This document shows, one piece after another, positions 7,701 to 16,473 of a stretch of 47,980 nucleotides of DNA. The notes under the pieces were generated by a model. The model did no database searches and was not told where the DNA came from. It saw nothing but the letters and a program-made list of their open reading frames with translations. Positions within the stretch are counted from its first letter, which is position 1; each line of letters begins with the position of its first letter. The stretch is from positions 1 through 47,980 of the forward strand of contig NZ_PPPT01000146.1 in the NCBI RefSeq assembly GCF_006483445.1, given 5' to 3'. A program made the position numbers and the translations under genes. This stretch comes from Bradyrhizobium guangdongense. Its GTDB lineage: Bacteria > Pseudomonadota > Alphaproteobacteria > Rhizobiales > Xanthobacteraceae.

Positions 7701-9365
7701 ATGGCGAGTACCGAAACCTATCCAGATGGGGTGGCCCAAATTGATGCCAATGAGTTGGGAATCAACCCCGAAGAACTTTGGGAGGCGGCCGATAGGCTGC
7801 GGGGATCGATCGACGCTGCCGAATACAAGCACGTCGTTCTTGGACTAATCTTTCTAAAGTATATTTCCGATGCCTTTGAGACGCGGCGAGGAGAGTTGAA
7901 GGCCGAGCTTGCCGCAGAGGGCATCAAGGGGCCCGAGGCAGAGCGGCTGTTAGAAAGCCGCGACGAATATGCGGCGGAGAACGTCTTCTGGGTTCCACCA
8001 GAAGCGCGATGGGCGGAAATACAGGCCAAGGGCAAGACGCCAAACATCGGTAAGCTGATCGATGACGCGATGTACGCCATCGAAAAAGATAATCCGAAGC
8101 TAAAGGGCAAACTATCGCGGGACTATTCTCGACGAGGAATTTCGCCTGAGCGGCTTGGCGGGTTGATTGATCAGATCGCTTCAATCGCGGTCGGCACCAA
8201 GGAGGCGCAGAAGAAGGACATTCTTGGCCGCGTATACGAGTATTTCCTTGGAAAGTTTGCTGCCGCGGAAGGCAAACTGGGGGGCGAATTTTTTACGCCC
8301 AGCTCGGTAGTCCGGTTAATGGTCGAGATGATCGAACCCTATGAGGGGCGAGTATACGATCCCGCTTGCGGCTCGGGCGGCATGTTCGTTCAATCAGAAC
8401 GGTTCGCGGAGGCACATGGCGGCACCAAGCGCGATCTTTCCGTATTTGGACAGGAGTCAAACCCAACGACGTGGCGTCTGGCCCATATGAACCTAGCTAT
8501 CCGAGGCATTGAGGCCAATCTTGGCGAGCAGCCAGCGGACAGCTTCGTGCGTGACCTGCATCCGGACCTCAAGGCCGACTACATTCTGGCCAACCCACCG
8601 TTCAATATTTCGGATTGGTCGGGTGAGCTGCTGCGTAGTGACGCGAGATGGAGGTATGGAACGCCACCGGTCGGCAACGCCAACTATGCGTGGATACAGC
8701 ACTTTATTCACCATCTGGCTCCGCCCAATGGCAAGGGCGGCGGCATAGCCGCCTTCGTCATGGCTAATGGGTCGCTATCATCAACAACCGGGGGAGAAGG
8801 CGAAATCCGTAGGCAGATTATCGAAGCCGACTTGGTGGACTGCATCGTCGCGATGCCGCCGCAGCTCTTCCTCACGACGGGTATTCCAGTTTGCCTCTGG
8901 TTCGTCACGCGCGACAAATCGGGCAAATATTTGGACAAAGGTCGCGGCGGCCGGAACCGTGCGGCCGAGACTTTATTCATGGACGCCCGCGAAATGGGGC
9001 AGATGGAAACGCGAACGTTGCGGTTTCTGACAGGACGCAACCACCAGGCGGTTCCCCCACCACCAGAAACCGACATTGGCCGGATCGTGCGCACCTACCA
9101 TGCTTGGCGCGGTGAAAAAGGAGCAGGCGAATATGCCGACATTAAAGGCTTCTGCAAAGCGGCTAAATTAGAGGAAATCCGTAAGCACAATTACGTTCTG
9201 ACGCCCGGTACCTACGTCGGTAGTGCGCCGCACAAAGCCGATGACGAACCGTTTGAAAAAAAGATGCAAAGGCTAGTTGGAGAGCTAAGCGATCAAATCG
9301 CTGCATCTGAAACACTAACTGCTGAAATTAGGAAGAATCTCGGAGCGCTTGGCTATGTCAGTTGA
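7701..9365 (+). CDS. hsdM: Type I restriction-modification system, methyltransferase subunit HsdM
   Basis: 554-aa N6-adenine methyltransferase subunit. It protects host DNA and forms the core of the M2S and R2M2S complexes. An N-terminal helical HsdM_N domain (about residues 12-175) precedes the methylase domain. The SAM-binding motif DPACGSGGMF is at 220-229 and the catalytic NPPF at 298-301. The length is normal for the family. The ATG follows GAGGAAG. It opens the operon hsdM-hsdS-abi-hsdR, and its last 11 nt overlap the hsdS start. The 105-nt gap upstream probably carries the operon promoter. Confidence 0.97.
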   Translation: MASTETYPDGVAQIDANELGINPEELWEAADRLRGSIDAAEYKHVVLGLIFLKYISDAFETRRGELKAELAAEGIKGPEAERLLESRDEYAAENVFWVPPEARWAEIQAKGKTPNIGKLIDDAMYAIEKDNPKLKGKLSRDYSRRGISPERLGGLIDQIASIAVGTKEAQKKDILGRVYEYFLGKFAAAEGKLGGEFFTPSSVVRLMVEMIEPYEGRVYDPACGSGGMFVQSERFAEAHGGTKRDLSVFGQESNPTTWRLAHMNLAIRGIEANLGEQPADSFVRDLHPDLKADYILANPPFNISDWSGELLRSDARWRYGTPPVGNANYAWIQHFIHHLAPPNGKGGGIAAFVMANGSLSSTTGGEGEIRRQIIEADLVDCIVAMPPQLFLTTGIPVCLWFVTRDKSGKYLDKGRGGRNRAAETLFMDAREMGQMETRTLRFLTGRNHQAVPPPPETDIGRIVRTYHAWRGEKGAGEYADIKGFCKAAKLEEIRKHNYVLTPGTYVGSAPHKADDEPFEKKMQRLVGELSDQIAASETLTAEIRKNLGALGYVS

Positions 9366-10725
9366 GCCGATCCTCGGTCAACTGCCCGCCGACTGGTCGT
9401 ACACGACCCTAGGCGAGGCGTGTCGCGCAGGCGGAGGTGATGTACAGACTGGTCCCTTCGGCAGCCAACTGCATGCCTCGGATTACGTCGAGGATGGAAT
9501 TCCTTCGATCATGCCTGCGAACATTGGCGACAACAGAATTGTCGTGCAGGGGATAGCGCGCATTAGGGAAAGCGACGCAGCACGGCTCGAAAAGTACCGA
9601 GTGCGCGCAGGCGACATCGTGTACAGTCGAAGAGGCGACGTCGAGCGTCGCGCTCTCATTAGGAATCGCGAGAACGGATGGCTTTGCGGCACAGGCTGCT
9701 TACGCGTCCGTCTTGGGGAAAATGGGCACAATCCTGTCTTTGCTACATACTACCTCGGGCACCCAAAGGTCCGACAGTGGATTGTGCGACACGCGCGTGG
9801 CGCGACAATGGCAAATCTCAACACGACCATTCTATCGGACTGCCCTTTCGTTATAGCACCAGCCGATGTGCAGCGCAGCGTCGCAAAGGTTCTTGGTGAC
9901 CTTGATGACAAGGTTGACTTGTTGCGTGGAATGAACCGAACGCTGGAAGCCATAGCGCAGGAAGTCTTTCGAGCGTGGTTTGTCGATTTTGAACCTGTGC
10001 GCGCTAAGGCTGCCGGAACCATAGGTTTCCGCGGCATGTCGCGAGACGTGTTCGATGTCCTGCCGGACTCGTTCGCGTCGTCGGAGATAGGAGAGTTACC
10101 GTCTGGTTGGGTTCCTTGCGTTCTTGCAGACTTAATCGATGTCAATCCGACACGTTCGCTCAGGAAAGGCTCTCTCTCCACCTATTTGGGGATGTCGGAT
10201 GTGCCCACTGACGGCCCAACTGCCGAATCTTGGGCTCAACGAGAATTTTCATCGGGCATGAAATTCAAAAATGGCGACACGTTGCTCGCCAGAATCACGC
10301 CGTGCCTTGAGAACGGGAAGACAGCACTAGTTGATTTTCTCGGGACAGAAGAAGTCGGGTGGGGCTCAACCGAATATATTGTATTGGCACCTAAGGCGGC
10401 AACACCGTCCGAATTCATCTACTGTCTTGCCAGAAATGAACGCTTTCGTGAGTTTGCAATAAAAAACATGACGGGGACGAGCGGGCGACAGCGTGTCGAT
10501 CATACCTCAATCGCGGGCTACAAGATGGTTGATCCAGGCTCGGCCCTTCTTAAAAGTTTTGGTGAGATTACCCAGCCCATCTTCAAGCGCATCGTAGCCA
10601 ATAGGAATGAGATTGTTACGCTCGTAGCGCTCCGCAACACGCTTCTCCCCAAACTAATATCCGGTGAGTTAGAAGCGCCCGACCTCGCATCCCTCGAAGC
10701 AACGGCGGTCAATAATGGCGGATGA
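9355..10725 (+). CDS. hsdS: Type I restriction-modification system, specificity subunit HsdS
   Basis: 456-aa DNA-recognition subunit. It has two target-recognition domains: the first opens with LPADWSYTTLGE and runs to about residue 180; the second opens with LPSGWVPCVLADLIDVNP at about 245. Each is followed by a conserved coiled-coil spacer. The central repeat includes LGDLDDKVDLL and AQEVFRAWFVDFEPV; the C-terminal one ends in LRNTLLPKLISGEL. I chose ATG 9355 (CGGAG about 9 nt upstream) over a TTG at 9349. It overlaps hsdM by 11 nt and the Abi gene by 11 nt. The target sequence cannot be read from the protein. Confidence 0.95.
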   Translation: MSVEPILGQLPADWSYTTLGEACRAGGGDVQTGPFGSQLHASDYVEDGIPSIMPANIGDNRIVVQGIARIRESDAARLEKYRVRAGDIVYSRRGDVERRALIRNRENGWLCGTGCLRVRLGENGHNPVFATYYLGHPKVRQWIVRHARGATMANLNTTILSDCPFVIAPADVQRSVAKVLGDLDDKVDLLRGMNRTLEAIAQEVFRAWFVDFEPVRAKAAGTIGFRGMSRDVFDVLPDSFASSEIGELPSGWVPCVLADLIDVNPTRSLRKGSLSTYLGMSDVPTDGPTAESWAQREFSSGMKFKNGDTLLARITPCLENGKTALVDFLGTEEVGWGSTEYIVLAPKAATPSEFIYCLARNERFREFAIKNMTGTSGRQRVDHTSIAGYKMVDPGSALLKSFGEITQPIFKRIVANRNEIVTLVALRNTLLPKLISGELEAPDLASLEATAVNNGG

Positions 10726-11434
10726 GGCCTATCAATTCCGCCTGACCGCTTGCCGGGAACTGATGGGTAGCCACCCGGATTCGCTTGTTATTCGGCAGCA
10801 AGTCGAAGCTCTGGAGGACGCCTTGCCCGATAGGCCCGGCGTCGCCGTTTCATTCTGCCGCACTTTGATTGAGACTACCTGCAAGACCATCCTGATCGAT
10901 CGAGGTCAGACACCTGATGACGCTTGGGAGGCCCCGAAGCTTATTGCAGAAACGACGAAGTTCCTCCACCTCGGGATCCACGATGGCGGACACACCGATC
11001 CGACGCTCAAGAGCGGTGCGGATAAGCTAGTCCGGGGCGTTAACAGCATCATCGATGGCGTAGTTGAGATTCGAAACGCGCATGGAGCGGCTGCTCATGG
11101 CTCGGATGCTTACGCTCCAATGTTAGATGCGCGCTACGCCGAAATTCTTGCTCGCGCCACAGATGCTGTTGTTGGGCTGCTCTTCAAGACACATTTGAAC
11201 GGGTCAGGCAAAGCGCCTCTTGCCCGACTTCGATACGGCGATCACAAGGATTTTGATGAATGGATCGACAGCGACTTTGGGCCGTTTGAGGTGCTCGATA
11301 CGCCGCTGATTGCGAGCGAAGCGCTATTCAGAACGGATAATAACGCCTATCGAGCCGCGCTCGTAACATTCAGGCAGGAGCAAGAGGCATCAAAAGCCGG
11401 TGGCGAACCAGCGGATAATGGCGGTGGCGCATGA
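10715..11434 (+). CDS. Abortive infection (Abi-C-like) protein embedded in the hsd operon
   Basis: 239-aa protein. The central region (about residues 40-150) is helical and fits the Abi-C family: an early FCRTLIETTCKTIL helix and the signature EIRNAHGAAAHG (R120, N121, H123, H128). The R-N...H arrangement resembles HEPN ribonuclease motifs, though R120 and H128 are seven residues apart, one more than the usual Rx4-6H. The gene overlaps hsdS by 11 nt and hsdR by 4 nt (ATGA), so translation of R-M and Abi proteins is probably linked. By analogy with PrrC anticodon nuclease, which sits in a type I R-M locus, it may act as a backup that kills or arrests the cell when restriction fails. That role is inference. 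Confidence 0.8.
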   Translation: MADEAYQFRLTACRELMGSHPDSLVIRQQVEALEDALPDRPGVAVSFCRTLIETTCKTILIDRGQTPDDAWEAPKLIAETTKFLHLGIHDGGHTDPTLKSGADKLVRGVNSIIDGVVEIRNAHGAAAHGSDAYAPMLDARYAEILARATDAVVGLLFKTHLNGSGKAPLARLRYGDHKDFDEWIDSDFGPFEVLDTPLIASEALFRTDNNAYRAALVTFRQEQEASKAGGEPADNGGGA

Positions 11435-14400
11435 ATGAGAACATCGTCGAACAAGCTGCCCTGGGTTGGTTTGAAGCTCTCGGCTATCACACGGCGCGCG
11501 GAGCAGAAATTTCGCCGGGAGCGGATAATCCGCTGCGGGAGCGTTACGAGGATGTTGTGCTTGTGCCGAGGCTCAAGGCAGCACTTCGGAAGCTCAATCC
11601 CGATTTGCCTGAGGAGGCGCTCCTTCAGGCAGCGACCACAGTGTCGCGTCCACCCGAACCGACCCTGGAGCAGAATAATCGTTGGTTCCACGGGCTACTG
11701 ACGGATGGCGTGTCGGTCGAGTATCGAACCCCTGACGGTGAAACGCGCGGCAGTAAAGCGAAGCTATTGGACTGCAATAATCTTTCGGCGAATGATTTTC
11801 TGGTAATACGACAGCTTACGATCAAGAACAGCGAGTCTATGCGTCGTCCCGATCTCGTTGTTTTCTTGAATGGTTTGCCTGTTGCTGTCATCGAGCTGAA
11901 AGACCCATCAAGCGAAGATGCGGCGCTTTGGACCGCATACGATCAAATACAAGATTATAAAGCCATCATACCGGCACTCTTTGTCTTCAACGAGATTCTC
12001 GTCATTAGCGACGGAGACCAGTCTCGGGTTGGCTCCCTAACCGCCGATCAGGACAGGTTTACCCCTTGGCGCTCGATCAAGGATAATCGTTCGCCCGGCG
12101 AGCCGACGCTGGAGAACGTCATCACCGGGCTGTTCCGTCCCGACGCGCTGACTGACTACCTGACGAATTGCATTGTCTTTGAGGAGGACGAGCGCACGGG
12201 CCGCATCGTCAAGAAGATTGGCGGCTATCATCAGTTCCGTGCAGTGCGAAGGACACGGGAGCGGATTAAGCTTGCCTTGAAGCCCAATGGCGACGGACGG
12301 GGCGGTGTTGTCTGGCATACTCAAGGTTCCGGCAAAAGCCTGACTATGCTGATGCTGTCCGGCGCGCTTGTCGGAGATGAACGGCTCAAAAACCCGACGA
12401 TCATTGTCGTAACTGACCGCAACGATCTTGACGGGCAGCTATTAGGTACGTTTGCTGATGGAAGGGCGCTATTGCGACAGGCTCCCGAGCAAGCGGAAAG
12501 CCGCGAAGACTTAGCAGCAAGGCTGAATCGTGCGTCCGGCGGTGTTATCTTCACTACAATTCAGAAGTTTGAAGAGCGCGCGGAAGCCATAAGTGAGCGG
12601 TCAAACATCATCGTTCTCGCCGATGAAGCGCACAGAAGCCAGTACGGCTTCCTAAAGGGCGGCGCCCGCTGGATGCGGGAAAATCTCCCCAACGCTACCT
12701 TTGTTGGCTTCACCGGCACGCCCGTCGAGGGAGACGATCGCTCAACACGAGGCGTCTTCGGCGAAGATGTCGATATCTACGATATCAAGCAGGCCATCGA
12801 CGATAATGCTACTGTCCCAATCTTTTACGAGATGCAGCTAATAAAGCTGCTCCCGGATGAGGGAGGAATCTCGGAAGCGGAGCGGCTGATTGCGGAAGCC
12901 GCCGAAACGGACGAGGTCGGTTCGTTAGAGGACCCCGATATAACGGTCCCGCTGGAAGAACTTGCGGGTTCGAAAGAGCGGTTGGAAACGCTTGCGAACC
13001 AGATTGTAACCCATTTTGAAGGCAGGTCTGAAGTCATCGATGGCAAGGCGATGATCGTGTGTATGAGCCGCGACATCTGCATGGACCTGTACGACGCAAT
13101 CATTTCTCTTCGGCCCAATTGGCACGCCGATGAAGATGAGCTCGGCTCCATCAAGGTTGTGATGGATGCAAATGTTGGCAGAAAACGGCCCGATGAAAGC
13201 GAGCAAGCATATGCGGCCCGCAGCGAGAGGACTAAAAAACATGGGCGTACTAAAGCGCGCCGTGGGAAATTGGCTAATCGCCTCAAGGACAACGCTGATC
13301 CCCTGAAGCTCGTGATCGTTTGCGATATGTGGTTGACGGGTTTCGACTGTCCATCTCTGCATACGATGTACCTGGACAAGCCTCTTGCCGGGCATAATCT
13401 CATGCAGGCCATCGCGCGCGTTAATCGGGTTTTTGGCGACAAGCCTGGCGGCGTTGTCGTCGATTACCTAGGAATCGCCGATCAGCTTCGGGACGCTATT
13501 CAGACCTATACGCAGGCCGGAGGCGAAGGAAAGCCTGTCGAACGAATCCAAGATGAAGCAGTGCCTGTGATGCAGCGCCACGCTGAAGAGCTGGCAGGGT
13601 TCTTCAATGGATTCGACTACGCCAAGTTAATTCGGGGTTCTGAAGCCGAGCAGCTGCGAGCGATTGTGGATGGCGCCAACTATGTCCTTGCACAGGAGAA
13701 TGGCAAAGGGCGTTTCATGAACATGGTGGCGCTCTTGTCCAGAGCCTTTGCGCTGGCCGTTCCTCGGCCCGAAACCTATGCCGTTCGCGATCATCTATCA
13801 TTTTACCAGAACGTGCGCGCTTCTATTCGTAAACGCCTTGACGATGGGGCGAGCAAAAGGCGCGTTGGAAGCTCGTCTGCGGTGCGACAGGTAATTTCGG
13901 GAGCAATAAGAGCAGATGGTATCATTGACTTGTTTGAAGTCGCGGGATTGCCAGAGACGAACGTTGGAATTCTCTCGGACGCTTTTCTCGATCGACTTGC
14001 TGCGTTGCCTCAAAAGAACCTGGCGCTAGAGACACTAAAAAAACTCTTGAGCGATCAAATTAAGAGTCGAGAACGCCTCAACATCATTCAGTCACGCACA
14101 TTCCGCGAATCGCTTGAGAACGTTCTTACTCGATATTCGAACCGGGCCATATCGACTGCCCAAGTTATCGAGGAGTTGATCGGACTAGCTAAGTCCATCA
14201 AATCTGCGATTGAACAAGGGCATGAAACGGGGCTGAGCGAGGAAGAGGTCGCGTTCTACCAAGCGCTTTCGGATAATGAATCAGCTCGTGAGGTCTTGAA
14301 GGATGAGACGCTTCGCAGAATTGCCAGAGAGTTGGCCGACAGTATAAAGCGGAAGGCTACGCTTGATTGGACGCAGAGAGATGCTGTTCGAGCGGATATG

Positions 14401-14514
14401 CGTCGAACCGTGAGACGCTTGCTCACAAAGTATGGCTATCCACCGGATGCCCAAGAGACCGCCACGCAGCTTGTAATTCGACAAGCTGAACTGATTGCAG
14501 AATCTGCCGTCTAG
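11431..14514 (+). CDS. hsdR: Type I restriction-modification system, restriction subunit HsdR
   Basis: 1027-aa motor and nuclease subunit that translocates and cuts unmethylated DNA. The N-terminal PD-(D/E)xK nuclease motif is seen as PDLVVF followed by VIELKD (E155, K157). The SF2 helicase has Walker A GSGKS at 299-303, DEAH at 398-401 and the TGTP motif shortly after. Helicase motifs V/VI appear in the LTGFDCPSLHTMYLDKPL region and in QAIARVNR. The C-terminal third is the helical domain that contacts HsdM. The length is typical and no motif is missing. The start overlaps the Abi gene stop. The system looks intact. Confidence 0.96.
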   Translation: MNENIVEQAALGWFEALGYHTARGAEISPGADNPLRERYEDVVLVPRLKAALRKLNPDLPEEALLQAATTVSRPPEPTLEQNNRWFHGLLTDGVSVEYRTPDGETRGSKAKLLDCNNLSANDFLVIRQLTIKNSESMRRPDLVVFLNGLPVAVIELKDPSSEDAALWTAYDQIQDYKAIIPALFVFNEILVISDGDQSRVGSLTADQDRFTPWRSIKDNRSPGEPTLENVITGLFRPDALTDYLTNCIVFEEDERTGRIVKKIGGYHQFRAVRRTRERIKLALKPNGDGRGGVVWHTQGSGKSLTMLMLSGALVGDERLKNPTIIVVTDRNDLDGQLLGTFADGRALLRQAPEQAESREDLAARLNRASGGVIFTTIQKFEERAEAISERSNIIVLADEAHRSQYGFLKGGARWMRENLPNATFVGFTGTPVEGDDRSTRGVFGEDVDIYDIKQAIDDNATVPIFYEMQLIKLLPDEGGISEAERLIAEAAETDEVGSLEDPDITVPLEELAGSKERLETLANQIVTHFEGRSEVIDGKAMIVCMSRDICMDLYDAIISLRPNWHADEDELGSIKVVMDANVGRKRPDESEQAYAARSERTKKHGRTKARRGKLANRLKDNADPLKLVIVCDMWLTGFDCPSLHTMYLDKPLAGHNLMQAIARVNRVFGDKPGGVVVDYLGIADQLRDAIQTYTQAGGEGKPVERIQDEAVPVMQRHAEELAGFFNGFDYAKLIRGSEAEQLRAIVDGANYVLAQENGKGRFMNMVALLSRAFALAVPRPETYAVRDHLSFYQNVRASIRKRLDDGASKRRVGSSSAVRQVISGAIRADGIIDLFEVAGLPETNVGILSDAFLDRLAALPQKNLALETLKKLLSDQIKSRERLNIIQSRTFRESLENVLTRYSNRAISTAQVIEELIGLAKSIKSAIEQGHETGLSEEEVAFYQALSDNESAREVLKDETLRRIARELADSIKRKATLDWTQRDAVRADMRRTVRRLLTKYGYPPDAQETATQLVIRQAELIAESAV

Positions 14515-14742
14515 CTCTTAAACCAGCGCATTTGCTTCGCAACGCAGCGGAACTGCGCACGACCAATCGTCTCTGATCCCGTCGAAGCGATTCGCTGGGA
14601 AGATGCGAACGAAGATTCGATCGGGCGGGCGTTGGGTCTTCGCTATCCTTACCAATCGATAATCTGGCTCTTTCGACCGAGCCAGTTCAACCGGGTGACC
14701 GACGGGAGGCAAGAAATTAATAGCCTTAAGGGGCGCTCTGGT

Positions 14743-15378
14743 TCAATCGTTGCTGTTGGTCGATTCGTCCTCTCGCCACTCCGACAAAGTCTTCCCTTCG
14801 AATTTCCAATAGTCAGGACCTGCGACGGCGGACCATGCGAAACCCTTCTCGTGCGCAATCTCCAATGCTGAACTAGATAGGCTATGTTCCTGTCCACGAA
14901 ATTCAACCCACCGTTCACCTTTTACAACGCAAGTAATTTGGTCATCAAAAACGGATTGGAGAATGGCGCCCGGCGCTATTCCTACCTTGGCAAAGCTAAA
15001 GTTCGCCCTTCGTTTTTTGGCTTCACCTACAGCCTCCTTATCGCCGGGCTCTGTGAACAACTCAATTCCGGGTGTGACCTCGTTGATACATAGTAGCTCT
15101 ACAATAGCCTTTGGCTTATCGGGTGACAGTCTAAAGAACTCACGACCAGATCGAACGCGGTGGTCACCGAAAGCTGTATGGATCGCGCGTTCTGCCTTGG
15201 CAGCATCAATCACCTCTGCCGCATAAAAGCATTCGAACGGAAGCGGCGTAGAAGTGTTATCGAGTTGTTTCACTCTTTGGGAGACGTCGCCGCTTGTAAT
15301 GCCGATCTTCACTAGGCCCGGCATCGCTTCGTTTGTGAGTATATATATGATTTCCGCCAATTTCCGCCCCTCAGCCAT
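14743..15378 (-). CDS. GIY-YIG nuclease-like protein (T5orf172/MUG113 type)
   Basis: 211-aa protein. Its N-terminal half (about residues 8-90) resembles the T5orf172-type GIY-YIG fold: IIYILTNEAMPGLVKIGIT, then an arginine-bearing helix (RVKQLDNTSTPLPFECFYA), then AERAIHTAFGDHRV and GREFFRL. GIY-YIG enzymes cleave DNA. The C-terminal half is unassigned and may sense or bind a substrate. It is transcribed opposite to the hsd operon, with a 228-nt gap to hsdR. Related genes are common in phages and defence-rich islands, so a defence or anti-mobile-element job is possible but unproven. The start is ATG; the ribosome-binding site is weak. Confidence 0.78.
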   Translation of the reverse strand: MAEGRKLAEIIYILTNEAMPGLVKIGITSGDVSQRVKQLDNTSTPLPFECFYAAEVIDAAKAERAIHTAFGDHRVRSGREFFRLSPDKPKAIVELLCINEVTPGIELFTEPGDKEAVGEAKKRRANFSFAKVGIAPGAILQSVFDDQITCVVKGERWVEFRGQEHSLSSSALEIAHEKGFAWSAVAGPDYWKFEGKTLSEWREDESTNSND

Positions 15379-15680
15379 GATGTTGCGGCTTCCCTACAAA
15401 GCTAGTAGACGGGCCCCTCGTTGACAACGCTAAGCTTTCTTCGTGTCGAGCATCTTTCTGCGCTTTTCCAAAGAGAGCGCAGTTAACCGCTGGCAAAGCG
15501 CAGGCGTGTTCAGTCGGCAATTCACCACAAGTGAACCGCTGAGACAATTCCTCCATTTGCCCCAGCCTCACCTGCCAAAATGAAAGCGGGAGTTCTTTCT
15601 TTCCCGGCGGGACCAGTCAGCACCACTGTTAGCTGGCGCTACGGTGGTTCGCTCCAAAGGGAGTTCTGGCAGAGACGTAA
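15379..15680. other. Intergenic region between the GIY-YIG and HEPN-like genes
   Basis: About 300 nt upstream of the GIY-YIG gene and downstream of the HEPN-like gene. Read on the minus strand, TTGTCA, 17 nt, then TAGCTT gives a possible promoter for the GIY-YIG gene, a weak match. No convincing open frame or repeat was seen. Confidence 0.3.
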
Positions 15681-16379
15681 CTATTTGCCGCGCTCTGCCA
15701 TCTCCGGAGCGAGAGGCAATGAGGATTTGTCGGCGAACGGATCGCGCGCGTTATACCTGCTCCCGGACAGTAGCGTCTTAGTCCTCTGCCAGCATCCGGT
15801 CTTATCAAGAGTAAAGCCAAGCTTGCTGGCGTAGGGCAGGACGATTTCATTTCGAAGGGAGTCGGCGCACTGGATCGCTAACGTGGCATTATCTTCCGAT
15901 GTCGCTTCGCCTCGATGCACGATCTTGTCCCTCTGCTTGTAGACCTTCTCGACGATTGTTCGCCACAATAGGCTTCCATTTGGCAGCTTGGTTTTTCCGA
16001 GATCGATGCCGTGAAAGGCGAGAATCTGAGGGAGGATTTCGCGGTCTCCGGCTGTACGGCCGGAGGCAACACGTTGAGTCAGGAGATTGGCCCATTCTTC
16101 AGAAAAGAATGCGGCTTGCACGAGGGGACGTAACAAGAGGAACCGGATCGTCAGCTCGATAGCAGTAACGGCTGAGACCGTGGCCGATTGAAAAAATCCC
16201 CCGGTGAGCAGCATCCGAGCCTCTCTCATGCAGTGTGAAATGCGCTCATCGACTGCGTCGCCATATGTACCGAGATAATTCCTTACGCCATCCTCCGAAA
16301 TATTCTTGAGGGTGTTCTCGATGAATTCAGCTTGAGCAGCCTCTTCTTCATAGTAGGCCGCGTCATCCCATCCACCCAT
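15681..16379 (-). CDS. HEPN-like protein
   Basis: 232-aa, mainly helical protein. I chose the ATG at 16379, which has GGGAG about 8 nt upstream; the longer reading to 16544 runs into the integrase gene and looks non-coding. The helix pair MREARMLLTGGFFQSATVSA and following residues resembles the first helices of HEPN domains. The motif QRDKIVHRGE contains R150 and H155, an exact Rx4H as in HEPN ribonucleases. HEPN proteins often cut RNA in toxin-antitoxin, Abi and other defence systems. No MNT-type antitoxin partner lies next to it. It is the second HEPN-like protein of this island. Catalytic activity is inferred from the motif only. Confidence 0.72.
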   Translation of the reverse strand: MGGWDDAAYYEEEAAQAEFIENTLKNISEDGVRNYLGTYGDAVDERISHCMREARMLLTGGFFQSATVSAVTAIELTIRFLLLRPLVQAAFFSEEWANLLTQRVASGRTAGDREILPQILAFHGIDLGKTKLPNGSLLWRTIVEKVYKQRDKIVHRGEATSEDNATLAIQCADSLRNEIVLPYASKLGFTLDKTGCWQRTKTLLSGSRYNARDPFADKSSLPLAPEMAERGK

Positions 16380-16473
16380 TTGGCGTTCTCCCGAAGAATG
16401 CAGGCACGAATGCGAACCGTAGCGCACCTCGGGACTAAGTGTGCAATAAGATTTTTGCGTCGGTGAATCTTTA

